Positions 25,130-36,648 of a stretch of DNA of 64,000 nt are shown in pieces. The notes below the pieces were generated by a model. That model had not been told where the DNA came from. It saw nothing but the letters and a program-made list of their open reading frames with translations, and ran no database searches. How positions within the stretch are numbered: position 1 is the stretch's first letter; each line of letters starts with the position of its first letter. The stretch covers positions 14,342,501 through 14,406,500 of the forward strand of contig CANTUV010000062.1 in NCBI GenBank assembly GCA_947685225.1. Reading direction: 5' to 3'. This DNA comes from Garcia nutans. Its lineage: Eukaryota > Streptophyta > Magnoliopsida > Malpighiales > Euphorbiaceae. The translations under genes and the position numbers were made by a program.

Positions 25130-26223
25130 CAATTAAATTAATGTGATGTAACATTGATTAAATTTTAATATTCATCATCATGATGGAGATCTTAATAATA
25201 AAAGTCAAGTCTTTTATAATTAAATTTAAAGCTAATCTTGATCGTAGAATAATTAAATACAATTAGATCAATATATATGTAATGATCTCTATAAGATAGA
25301 GATTAGTTGTTCTCATTAACTATCACATATATAGATGGTGCATATATATGATCATTGAGTCAACTCAATAAATAATTTATAATAGTTAAAATAACTAATA
25401 AGCTATTAATAGGATTTTCTCTTGAAGAATACAATGTAATAGTTTCCTTTGACTTGAGATCATCATAGTAATTAACAAATTATTTATTATACATTGATAC
25501 TGGATATCTATTCTTAGAGTAGTAGTTGAAAGAATATTGGGTATAATCAAGTACTTGTAGAATTAGTAATTAATCAAGATGAAATCTATAAACTCTTGGT
25601 GATGAGTTTAGACAATGTATTGCCATTAATTATAAATAGCTTAATTAAGACCTTAGGCAAGGCAGTTGAATGAAGAAGAAATGAGTTTCTTAAGCCATTC
25701 ACTAGTCGTTTGTAATTGATATGAAATATAGTTGGCAACCTATTAGAATTTGGCAGATTAACTATGTCTTAGGGTTGACACAGAGCTATAATGACAGAAA
25801 AAAATATTATATTATTCATTTATAAGTTCTTGATAGTGATTGTTTACTTCATGTTATTTGATCATTGAGGAGTATTACTAGATGCCAAGTTTAATTAGTA
25901 AATCGGTTTGACTAATTTACTAGCGATTTATAACTGAACCTATAAAGTCGCACACTAATAAGTATTTTGAGTTTTACTAATAGATTAATTATATTATTAT
26001 TTAATAATTAAATTAAAAATTTTAATTATTTAAACAAATAATATTTTCAGTTTAAATATAATATTATTATGTCCTTTGCTGGCACTGAGGATAAAATTAA
26101 TTTTATTAATGGCAACTTGAAATTTTCTATATGTAGAACAAAATTAATTAATTAATTAATATTTTATGGATAAACTAATTATATATATCTATATTAAATT
26201 ATTATTTATATATTTAATATATA

Positions 26224-26256
<33 letters not shown>

Positions 26257-26260
26257 TCAT

Positions 26261-26288
26261 TGAAAGTCGGTTTACCAACCGACTTTCA
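26261..26288. other. Perfect 12-bp stem, 4-nt loop hairpin
   Basis: TGAAAGTCGGTT at 26261-26272 and AACCGACTTTCA at 26277-26288 are exact reverse complements separated by TACC. It is unusually GC-containing for its surroundings. Confidence 0.85.
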
Positions 26289-26356
26289 TCATTCCATGGC
26301 CATGGATTGATATGACTTAGTGCATTTTAATTGACTAGTGTTTTTTTCCAAAGAGT

Positions 26357-26358
<2 letters not shown>

Positions 26359-26396
<38 letters not shown>
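26359..26396. repeat. (TA)19 microsatellite
   Basis: Thirty-eight bases of uninterrupted TA. Confidence 0.95.
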
Positions 26397-26398
<2 letters not shown>

Positions 26399-26713
26399 AT
26401 TAAGAAAATCCTTAATCTAAGGAAGAAGTTTTTATCACTTTAAAGCTAGTGTTTTTAGTGAACATTTATAGCTTAATGTTTTATTTGCTCGTGAGTTCCA
26501 TTAGTCAAATGATTGATAGTAAAGTTCAGTCTCAGTGTGGATAAGCATAGAGAATTCATAAAATCAAAGTATTAATATCATGAACTCGCTTCTATGTATG
26601 TTTTAAATATGTTTTCAACATATATATATATATATATTTTTAAATGCAAATAGATCTATCCTGGATTGTTCTAGACTTTCATTGTGTGTTATGAAATCCG
26701 AAAAATCAAGCAG

Positions 26714-26725
26714 TGGTATTAGAGC
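26714..26725 (+). other. Copia primer-binding site (tRNA-iMet type, one mismatch)
   Basis: TGGTATTAGAGC matches the plant initiator-tRNA-Met primer site TGGTATCAGAGC at 11 of 12 positions. It lies 1.15 kb before the copia gag start. Confidence 0.7.
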
Positions 26726-27878
26726 TATGGATTTTTGTGTTTAAATTGTATTTGAAGAGTAAAAATATGATTCTAATCATTAGTTAAAGTATAGTTTGTT
26801 CGGATATTCTCTAAAATTTTATTTTATTATGAATAAAATAATATAGTGTAATATTGTCTTATTAAGAATAATATAATAATTAAAAAGGGTTTCCAAACAA
26901 ATCTTTAACATGTGATGTTATATTTATTTATTTTTACATTTTATATTATTTGGATTTAAATAAATTTAGTATAATTGTTATGCATAATTATTTAATTTCC
27001 AAAAGGTATAAAAACATATGATATTAGACATACTGTTTATTTTAATAACTCCTATTTATATGTGATATAAGGATTTATTTATATTTCTATTTATTTAACA
27101 CATGTGAGGCATATGTGGTTAGAATAAATAATCAATATATTGAATTTTGTTTAGTTGTTATATGATACATATGATGTAAATTATTCTAAAAGTAATTGCA
27201 TGTAGAAAACTTGAACTAAATTCATATGTTATGAGTGATTTGATCACTATGTTATTAAAAGGTTGTCTTAATAATAATTTTCTACCACTATAAAAATTGA
27301 GTTCTTAAATAATAAAATTTAAAATATTTTGTTGCCTAGCTTTCCATCAAAATAAATACTTTTATTTATTTCATGTTTACAATAAACAACCTGACAACTA
27401 GGAGACTTGCTGTTTAGGAATATTAAAGTAAATTTTTTATTGCATAAAATGCATATATAGAAAGAATTGCTCAATCTTTTACCAAACATTTGGATTACCA
27501 AGAGGAGTATAAAATTTAATTAATTCTTTGTCATTGTTTGATGAATGAACTCAACTATGCCAATAGGAGCGACCTGACAACTAATGGAATATTGGGCATA
27601 AAGTTATTTAAGGAAGATGCATAGGGATGCAATTGGTAAGAGTACCTACCTTTAAAATATGTATGAGAAACGACTTGACTACCGATGGGCCCATTCATAT
27701 TATTAAGGACTTCTTCACTCCACTAAATAGAAATAGAGATTTCTTAAACTATTATAAGAGTATATAATTTGATTTAGTGGAAATGTCATTTAGACTAAAG
27801 CCCATGTCTTTATGATATATATAAATGTGTTCTTATATTATTGTATTTTCTTTTCTTTTGAATTATAGATTTCTCAAC
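26726..27878 (+). other. Copia leader, non-coding
   Basis: AT-rich leader between primer site and gag. Related phrases such as CGACCTGACAACTAATGGAA and CGACTTGACTACCGATGGG (27570 and 27672 areas) suggest a short decayed internal repeat. No coding frame is supported. Confidence 0.45.
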
Positions 27879-28130
27879 ATGTATGCTATATCATTGAGAG
27901 GCATACTTGATGCTAACAAATTAGTTGGACCAAATTTTGATGACTGGTAGTGAAATTTAAGAATTATTCTCATGCATGAAAAACTTATCAATACAATTGA
28001 TAATTCTGCCAAAGAAGTCCCACCTAAGGATGATGCCGAGGCGACCGACTATCACCAGAATTACTTGGAAGAATATCTTATTGCCAAATGCATCATTCTT
28101 ACTTCTATGAGCGCTACAAGAAAGTTGACA

Positions 28131-30558
28131 AATGGTGATGCTTAAAATCATCACATAAACTTAAATTTTGGTCATCAATTATTTTTGGTGATGAAAACTT
28201 AGAGTCATGAGGATTGTCATTGTAACCTCATAGTAAAACGGATATGAGATGAAATTTATTTTCATCACCATAATATCATGTTTTGATGACAAAAATATAT
28301 TATTATCATAAATTATGTCACTTTTAGTTATGCTAATATCCTCATATTATGGATTATTAATTTGTCATTTAATATTATATATCGTCATTAAGAGTGAGAT
28401 TAAATATGATAATATCATTTGCATCAACAATAAATTTTATTTGGTAATGACAATACTTATGTCATGATATATAATAATGTATAGTGATGAAACTATCGTC
28501 ATAATTATTGTATAATGTTTGTCATTTAATATCATAATTTATCGTCGTCTATGGTACTCAAAATGGTGAAAAAGTTTATTTTAACTGATTTTTTTATTAA
28601 AAAATTCTAACATCTTTAGATTTACAATAGCATTAGTAACATAAATATTGTTATAGTTAGAGTTTAATTTTGTCATAAAATGATGTGTTTCATCACAAAA
28701 AATAGAATACAATGACAAAATTATAGTTCATCACTGAATCTTTAATTAAAAGTAACAAAAAAAAAACTATTGTAATTAAATTTTATATCATTACCAAAAA
28801 TGTTATTTATTTAACTTTAACCATTACAAATAAATTAAGTATGACAACCATAATTATGTATGTATGTATTAACACATTGCAACATCATGTCTTATTCAAG
28901 TAATGATAGCGTGCAAATATCGTCTATATTTTAGGAGTAATTTGGTCTTGCTATTAAATCTTTCTATTGATTTTTTGTTGTTTTTGCAGGAAAAGATGGT
29001 TTAATAAAGATTGGAGTCAAATGAGGAAATTGAGCTAAAGGATGAAAAATTGCAAGAATGTGCATACTAGAGCCTCGGGCACAACCCTGGGCAAGGTCAG
29101 TATCAGGACCTAACCTGACAGTTTTGAAGAAAAACTTAACAGCTGACGTGTAATTTATTTTAATGCATTGGAGATACGATTTTGGAGGGTTTTTGAAGAA
29201 TATATATGATTTTATAATCCCCTATTAGTTAGAAATTTAATTTGGGATATTATTGTTATTTTCTTTGATTATTATTATTGTTATTTAGTTTTCCTAATTA
29301 ATTTTAGTTTAAGAAATCTCTAGACCTAGGGTATTTAATCTAGAGATTCAAGCAACCCTAGCAACTGTTGTTCAACATTTTGCCTGTTGGAAATTTATAG
29401 ATTATTGACGTTTTCTTTTATTCAAATTAGGAGTAAATAATTTACATCTTGGTTGAAGGGTAATTGAAGTTCATTTTCGTGAATTGTGAGATCTAAATAA
29501 CTTTATCTTTTCTCTTCTTTATATTTAGTATTTATATACTCTTTGTGGTTTAATTTAATTGTTGTTTTGCTAATTAATTGATAGGGCCTTTTGCTTGATT
29601 AGTTAAACAACATAACGCTATTAAAAAAATACTTGAATTCGTAATTGCTCTTAATATTTTGATTTAAGTAGCAATTAGGAGTATCCTAAGAGATTATATA
29701 ATCTAATTAAATAAATCTTGAAGTTGGCTTATTGGTTAGAATCAGGTCCTTCTAGTTCATAAGGCTATCAATAATTAGATTTTAAGGGTGTTTCTATAGG
29801 ATATGTTATTAGCAAGAGTTAATTAGAGAATGTTTTCTAATTAGTTTAAGATCTAAGGAAGGATTGGTATTGAGAACTTATCTAATACTATAACTAACTT
29901 ATTGAAGAATTAAAAAAAGTAATCTTTGAATCCGTGATCAATTCAAGAATTGAACTAAAATTACTCTTTCAACTAAGTATTTTTTCTTTGAATTTCTCAA
30001 TTTAGTTTTATTGTTCTTTAATTTATCAGTTTAATTTTCAGTTTTAATTTAATTTAACTTTAGTTCTTAATTTATAAACCTCCTTTTAATTTTTATTGTT
30101 TTTATTTTAGTTTTCAAATGAGATATAAATAAATAGTCAATTCTCTATGGATTCAACCATATTTACCACTATTATAATTTAGTTTGTTTAGGAATAAGAA
30201 ATTAATTTTGGTGGTTTCGACACCCATCAAGTAATATAAAATTATCTCTTTTCTAATCAATAAATTAGTGACAGTAAATAATATTATCATTATAAATTTA
30301 ATTCTGTGGCGTAAAAAATTATGACCAATGATATTATTTCATCACCAAAATATTTCCCTCTAAATTTTTGGCGGAAAATTTTACCTCCATATGTAATTGT
30401 TATGAAATGTTTTTAATGTCATAAAAGATGTGATTTAGCAACAAAATAAACTCTTTAGTGACAATATTATAATGTTGTAATGATTAATCAACATTTGATA
30501 ACAATTTTTTATGTGTAACTAAAAAAATTGTCATAAAATGTGTAATTTCTTGCTTTAG
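28131..30558. mobile_element. Decayed DNA-transposon-like insert in copia gag
   Basis: It separates two copia gag halves that join in order (…SMSAT RKL / HQDMDPP…). Excluding the solo LTR inside it, about 1.1 kb remain, rich in TCATCACCA, GTCATAA and GGTGATGAAA motifs in both orientations. The right end, read on the minus strand, is CCCTAAAGCAAGAAATTACA, which recalls the CACTACAAGAAA-type end of plant CACTA elements. The left end CTTAAAATCATCACATAA is only loosely similar. Class is therefore tentative and the boundaries are good to perhaps 10 bp. Confidence 0.5.
28904..30229 (+). repeat. Solo LTR related to the Athila-type LTR, TSD AGTAA
   Basis: Begins TGATAGCGTGCAAATATCGT and ends GGTGGTTTCGACACCCATCA. 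It is flanked by the perfect 5-bp repeat AGTAA (28899-28903 and 30230-30234). Length 1326 bp is almost the same as the Athila-type LTRs (1324 and 1327 bp), whose transcription-sense ends are TGTTAGCTTGCAAATC and GGTGGTTTCGACGCCCATCA. The interior is strongly diverged, so it belongs to a related family, or is an old copy. No internal region remains, as expected after LTR-LTR recombination. Confidence 0.88.
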
Positions 30559-33535
30559 GGGAAACATCAAGATATGGATCCACCTGTAATCATTGAACAT
30601 CTTAAGAAGATGTATAGTACTCAAAGCAAGACAATAAGATACCAGCTATTTAAGACCCTATTTGGATCTAAATTGACTGTGAACTCTCAAGTGGGATCCC
30701 ATGTTCTAAAAATGATTGATCTTATTGAAGAACTTTAGAAGTTGGGATGCACACTGGGCAAGGAACTCTCTTAAGATTTGATCTTGTAGCCATTACCTAA
30801 GTCCTCTTCACAATTCAATATCAATTTCAACATGAATAAAATGGATTGTGATCTTCATGATATGCATAACATGCTGATTGATTATGAGAATCGACTTGCT
30901 TCTAAAAAGAAGAAAGAAATTGTCATGTTGATTGGCAACTCTTCTAATAAGAAGAGTAAAGGTGAAAACACATGAAAAAGAAAGAATATTGTGCCTTAAG
31001 GGTGGTGTGACTAAACCCAAAAGCAAAGTAGACAAAGCTAACCAATCTAAAGTTGAGTGTTTCTTCTATAAGAAGAAAGGACATTGGAAGAGAAAATGCA
31101 AGGAATATCTTACCTCTTTTAAGAAAAAAAAACAAGTTAAGACTTTTATGAAAAATGTTTTTTATTATTTCTTTAATTGTTACTGATTCTTCAGTATGAG
31201 TATTATATACTGGCAGTAGTTTTAACGTTTGCAATGTGTTACAAGGACTACAGATAAGCATTAGGTTAAAAAAGGAGAAGTTAATCTTCAAGTTAGGAGC
31301 GGTTCAAGAGCTGTACCCCTAGCTATATGATTGATTTCTTTGTTAATGCCTATAAGCATACTTGTGTTGGAAGATTATTATTATGTTCCTAAGTTTGTTT
31401 CAAACATAATATCGGTTTCTATGTTAACAAAAATGTGGTTTTCATTTTGTTCTATATAATGACATTTGCTCTATTTTATCATTGTGACGATTTATATGCA
31501 AATAGTTATTTTTAACATGGTATTTATGTCTTACCTAATATGATTGCTAATTCAATCATGCATGTTTCTAATCTTAAGAAAAAAGAGATGATCAAATAAA
31601 TCACACATACCTTTGGCACTATAGACTTGCTCATATTAGAGAGAAAATAATCCATAAGTTACACAAGGAAGGTTACCTTGATTATGAATCATATCCAATT
31701 TGTGAATCTTATCTCAAAGGAAAAATTACTAAATCTCCATTTATTGGTAGTAGAGAAAGAGCCTCTAAATTATTGGGTCTAATTCATATAGATATTTTTG
31801 GCCCAATGAAAATTCAAGCCATACAGGGATATTCTTACTTTATCACCTTAACTAATGATATGTCGAGATATAAATTTGTGTATCTTATGAAACGTAAGTC
31901 CTAGTCTTTTGAAATGTTCAAAAGATTCCATAGTAAAGTTGAGAAATAGACCGGTAAAAGTATCAAAGTACTAAGGTCTGATAAAGGCATATAATTTCTT
32001 AGTGATGATTTTACTAGATATCTTAAAGAGAATGTGATTCTCTCACAATGGATATCTCTAGGAACACCATAACACAATGGCATGTTCGAAAAAAGGAATC
32101 GAACCTTATTAGATATGGTGAGATCTATGATGGGGTTCACTGATCTTCAAATAAACTTATGGGGATATGCTCTGGAGACAATAGCATACTTACTTAATAA
32201 AGTCTCCACTAAACCAGTCTCTATAGCACCATATGAGATATGAAAAGGATGTAAACCAAGCCTTAAACACATTAGAGTTTGGGGTTGCTAGCTTATGTTA
32301 AGATATAACAAACAAATAAACTTGACTCAAGGTCTGATAAGTGTAGATTCATTGAATATCATAAAGAAACAATATGATACTATTTCTATAACCCTTTTGA
32401 CCATAAAGTGTTTGTGGATAAAGGTGCAACCTTTTTAGAAAGGGAATCCTTTTAGAAGGAAGTCATGGCGAGAGAATTGAACTTGATGAAGTTCAAGAGA
32501 ATGATGAATCAACATTGGATTATGAACATGAGATACATGATGAGTAGCCTTTATTGGATGTTTTGAAGTTGACAAGGAAGTTGCCAACTTCAACAGTTGA
32601 TGTTCAAGAAATAACTTTAGTCTAAGAGAAGATTAAGGAGTCTACTCCACTTATAATTGAAGAACAACCAGATTCAATACAAGGTGATCCGATTGTACAT
32701 GAACCTCTTAGAAGGTCTTCTCGTCAATAGTGTGCACTAAATATATTTAAATCTAATGGTGCATGATAATGTGTCGAATGAGGTTGATCTTAATGATGAT
32801 GACCCTAAGACCTATGAAGAGGCTATTCAAAGTTCCAACCAAGAGAAATGGCAGAAAACCATAGAATCTGAAATAGAATCTATAGAGATAAACAAAGTAT
32901 AAACTTTCATTGATGCTTCAGAGGATCTAAAACCTATTATATGTAAATGGTTTTATAAGAAAAAGATTGGAGCAAAGGGCAAGGTAGAGACCTATAAAGC
33001 TCATCTTGTTGCCAAGGGTATTATCGAAAGGAAGAAATTGTCTATGATGAGACATATTCCCTTTTGGCAATGCTCAAATCCATTCGGGTTCAACTTGCTA
33101 TAACAGCTTACTGTGATTATGAAATATGACAACTGGATGTGAAAACAACTTTCCTAAATAGTGAACTGGAAGAGGATGTGTATTTGACATAACCTAAAGG
33201 ATTCATATCCCAGTCTTATCATAATAAGGTTTGCTGTAAGCTACAAAGATCTATTTATAGACTTGAGCAAGCCTCAAGGAGTTGGAATATTCAGTTTAAC
33301 ATGATAATTAAAAAGTTCAATTTTGTTAGATGCAAATAAGAGCCTTGTGTGCACAAAAATTTAGTGACAGCACAATTATCTTTTTGGTATTATATGTTGA
33401 TGATGCTTTACTTGTTGGAAATGATGTACCAGCATTACGAAATGACAACATACATAGGTATATATATATAGCATACACACAATATAGGTATCACACTCCA
33501 ACTTCAAGAAGCATGATGATTTTTGGGTCCATATC

Positions 33536-33603
33536 TGTAACACCATCTAACAATCCTATATGAGAACCGTCAGAAGATGCTACTCAATACAATACAATCC
33601 TAT
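33536..33603 (-). repeat. Left 68 bp of a ~4.1 kb solo LTR, TSD ATATC
   Basis: Begins TGTAACACCATCTAACAATC directly after ATATC (33531-33535). It continues across the Athila-type insertion at 46142. The other end (50198) is followed by ATATC (50199-50203). Confidence 0.8.
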
Positions 33604-34927
33604 TGATGGGCGTCGAAACCACCAAAAATAAAAACCTGCTCTTCCTAACAAATAAGAATCTATAAATAGGGTGAGAAGGGTCGAACCCAAGGGACTAGCC
33701 TTGCCCAAGGCTAACCAGAACTGACACTGTAAACTGAAAAATAAAAGTGAGAATGGAGGATTTTTAATATTGATAATTAAAAACGAGATTAAGATAGTAA
33801 AAATAATTCAAATTCAAATCAATGGAAAACAAACTCAGTCAAAGATAATCCGCGGTATGAAGTTCACATGAATTAATCATCAGTTAAAAATAATCTCTTT
33901 AATTTCAAATCACAGACAAGTTATAACCATTGAACTAGCGTCTCCGATCAATCTCTCCATTCTGAATAGGTTAAACAAGACAGCGCTGTGTAAAACCCCT
34001 AACCGATAAACAACCCTAATACTAGCGACAAGATTTAATCCATCGGTTGCCATGAACCCTAGAAAGACCTTGCCCTAACCAACAAATCTACTAGCGAGAT
34101 TTATTTAGATTAGATCATACAATTACTTGATATAACCCAAAAGATTCTACCCAATCAAATTATACCAATAACTACTTGCACCAATTTTAACTAGACAATT
34201 ACGGATTTAATCTAGTTGATTAGCTATGTAAAATCCTATTAATTGAACAATGAGCCCCGTTTGATCAAATAATAGTAAATCACTAAGGATATATTTTCCC
34301 AATAAGCTATGGTAAAAGTATGAATGCAAGAGAAATCAAAGAGAACAATTAAGTACAATAAAACCTCACAATTATGAAAAACTTCAACCTTGAATTAACC
34401 CTTGACTGAAAAGAGGAGTTTAGCCACACATGGCTGTCAAAAACATCATAAAAGTGCTGAAGATAAAAACCTAATCTCGAATTCCAACTGTGGGTATATA
34501 AAATCTCTTTCCTAAACCCTAGAATACACTTATTTATAGCCTAAAATTAGGGAGAAATAATAGTATGATAAGATTGCCCAACAAAAACGTGTTTAAGTGT
34601 CCTTCCTAAACTAGAATTTGAGCCTAATTTGACAAATAATCTAATGGGCCAGTAGCCAAAACATCTTCAGCCCGCATCACTTCATTTTGCTCTTAGTCTT
34701 GCCCAAGGGTAACTCTTTGTTAGCTACAAATCGTCCAGTAAATATCAGCTTCAGCTCCTATACCCAAAAACTCCTTTAATTATGCTCCATAAGCTTCCTT
34801 TTTATCAAGTCCAGCAGTCCCTAATCAGAATAATAAAAACTAGATTAAAGCTCACATTTAAACACAATAAAATAACAAATAAGCACAAGATTAGGGACTG
34901 AAAATATGTTAGATTTGCAAGCTAACA
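33604..34927 (-). repeat. 3' LTR of the Athila-type element
   Basis: 1324 bp. In transcription sense it starts TGTTAGCTTGCAAATCTAAC and ends TCGACGCCCATCA. About 30 differences from the 5' LTR were noticed by eye, roughly 98% identity. A TATA box (GCTATAAATA on the minus strand) lies at 34531-34540. Confidence 0.95.
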
Positions 34928-34940
34928 AATCTCCCCACAC
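34928..34940 (-). other. Polypurine tract
   Basis: The minus strand reads GTGTGGGGAGATT directly before the 3' LTR, a purine-rich primer for plus-strand DNA synthesis. Confidence 0.7.
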
Positions 34941-36648
34941 TTATCCCAATGCTTGTCCTCAAGCATGATTAAAAACTCTAAATCAAATCTATAAAGGAGA
35001 CCACAAACTTCACCTTGAAATTCAGTCTAACATATGCAAAAACCCAAATAATTCAACATTGTAATTGAGAACTCAACCGTCAATATCATTCCATCATTAT
35101 GAACTTTCATTGAAAAAGGTTACACTAAGAATTCTCAAAACACGCACGCACACATCCGAAGTTTGAATCAACAAGTGTTTTATCGAGCAATTAATAAGCA
35201 TTAAAAACATTTTCATAGCTTCATTAAAACAGAATTAATGAACAACCATAGGCTCCCCTCTGAATTCCCTCTCCACTAATGTAGGTCAAGTCTCAACCAA
35301 AGATCATTAGGTCTTTACATGGGTTAGGTTGGGTGATAGTTACAAAAGATAGGGTAATGTAAGGCTAAGAATAACAAGAAAATAAGTCTTTACATTAAAT
35401 TTCAAAAGAACGATGCACGACCCAACTAATAGCGACAAATGCAGCTTAAAATAGAAAGACTAAAACTAAAATTGAATATACAACTTTCTTTTTCTTTTTC
35501 TGATTTTTTTCCTTTTTTTTCTTCTTTTTTTTTTCTTTGCTTTTCTTTTGTTTTTCTTCTTTTCCATTTTTTTTTCTTTGAAACTAAAACATCACATAAC
35601 TATTTACAACCATTTCAAACCCAATGAAAATTAAAATACACAAGTCACAAGGACCATTTATTCCCACAAACTAGACTCAAATCAATGACATTAAACAAAA
35701 ATGCATTTGCGCCAATTCTTAATAACATACACGTGCATGCTCAACAACAACTAAAAAGACTATTTTCTCATCCAAGGATGGTAGGCAAAGGGCTTTTTAG
35801 TGTATATGGTTATATTGTGGGCTATGAAAAGAATTTAGAGTACGCATTTAGCATACTTCGTGGGCTAGAAGGGGTGATAAGAACGGTAACTTAAAGGTGG
35901 GAAAAACACAAAAGGAATGATGAATCGACCAAAAGAACGCCTAGATCATCTCTAAAGTTGAGACTCGCCTAGGATTTTGCCTCAAGGGAGAGTAGAAAAA
36001 AGTTCTAGTGTTCGGAAGCTATCCTAAATTTTGGCTTCGGGAATTGCTCTCAAAAACACTTATCGAAAGAAACTAAATTTTGAAAAATAGATTTTTAGAA
36101 TTCAAAGTGTAACAGCTTGCAATCAAAGTTTATAAGTGCAGTGATGGTTAATCTCAAGTTAGAATTCTCGCTCACTAGTCTTGTCAATCAAGGTTCTCAC
36201 ATGTGTTCAACTAAATTACAAAAGCAAACTACTCCTCTCTAGAATTCCTACAAGCTCTAAGTCATGCTCGAGGACATAATAAACCCATTAAATAAATCCT
36301 AAAATCAGCACATAGCATCAACAAGCTCAAAAAATTGTACTCAAAATTTCATGGGGTAAGTATCTTAACCTCTAACTCAACCAATATATTCACATGGCAG
36401 CAGCAAAAACAAACAAACAAACAAACAAACAAATTGAGCAAAATAATCAAAGCAAAAAGCACAAACACTATCCACCTCCCCACACTTACTCCTCACATTG
36501 TCCTCAATGTGGACACAAGGCACAAAATGCAAAATAGAAGAGAAAAGTTGAAGAAGCTGCCCTGTTCGGAGGAGGCGCTGCCGAAACTCAGAGAGGAGGG
36601 GCAATGAAACGACCATACCCCAGCCGCTGCATCATTATTCTTATCATT
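34941..36648 (-). other. 3' non-coding region of the Athila-type element
   Basis: 1.7 kb between the third ORF and the purine tract. It contains a polypurine stretch on the minus strand (T/C-rich on plus, 35465-35580), a repeated CCCCACACTTA phrase (34933 and 36478 areas) and (CAAA)n at about 36408-36432. No coding homology. Confidence 0.7.

Larger units (their letters stand above)
25130..26708 (+). repeat. Probable 5' LTR region of the copia element (left end not fixed)
   Basis: The sequence directly before the primer site at 26714 should be the end of the 5' LTR; it finishes ...CCGAAAAATCA at about 26708. The upstream part is AT-rich and includes a perfect hairpin at 26261-26288 and a (TA)19 tract. 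The LTR start could not be identified, and no second LTR is present to compare with. Confidence 0.35.
27879..33452 (+). pseudogene. Ty1/copia gag-pol pseudogene, interrupted and 3'-truncated
   Basis: gag begins MYAISLRGILDANKLVGP at 27879. After NYLEEYLIAKCIILTSMSAT it is broken by an insertion at about 28131-30558. It resumes with HQDMDPPVIIEHLKKMYS, then SHVLKMIDLIEEL. A zinc knuckle at 31055-31098 reads CFFYKKKGHWKRKC: the second cysteine of CX2CX4HX4C is tyrosine. Integrase follows (SKLLGLIHIDIFGPMK near 31776, DMSRYKFVYLMKRKS, VLRSDKGI, LGTPxHNG and RNRTLLDMVRSMMG). RT follows (KWFYKKKIGAKGKVETYKA near 32948 and IFLVLYVDDALLVGN near 33379, the copia catalytic YVDD). Homology stops at about 33452 within RT, so RNase H and the 3' LTR are missing. 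Numerous stops and shifts occur. The protease is not readable with confidence. Confidence 0.85.

Noticed and set aside
25130..26708. Exact copia LTR boundaries
   Set aside because: Several TGATT starts are possible and the second LTR is missing, so no boundary could be chosen.
33452..33530. Continuation of copia RT past 33452 and after the solo LTR at 50204
   Set aside because: Neither stretch shows the expected copia sequence after YVDD, so the copia element appears truncated before the solo LTR inserted.
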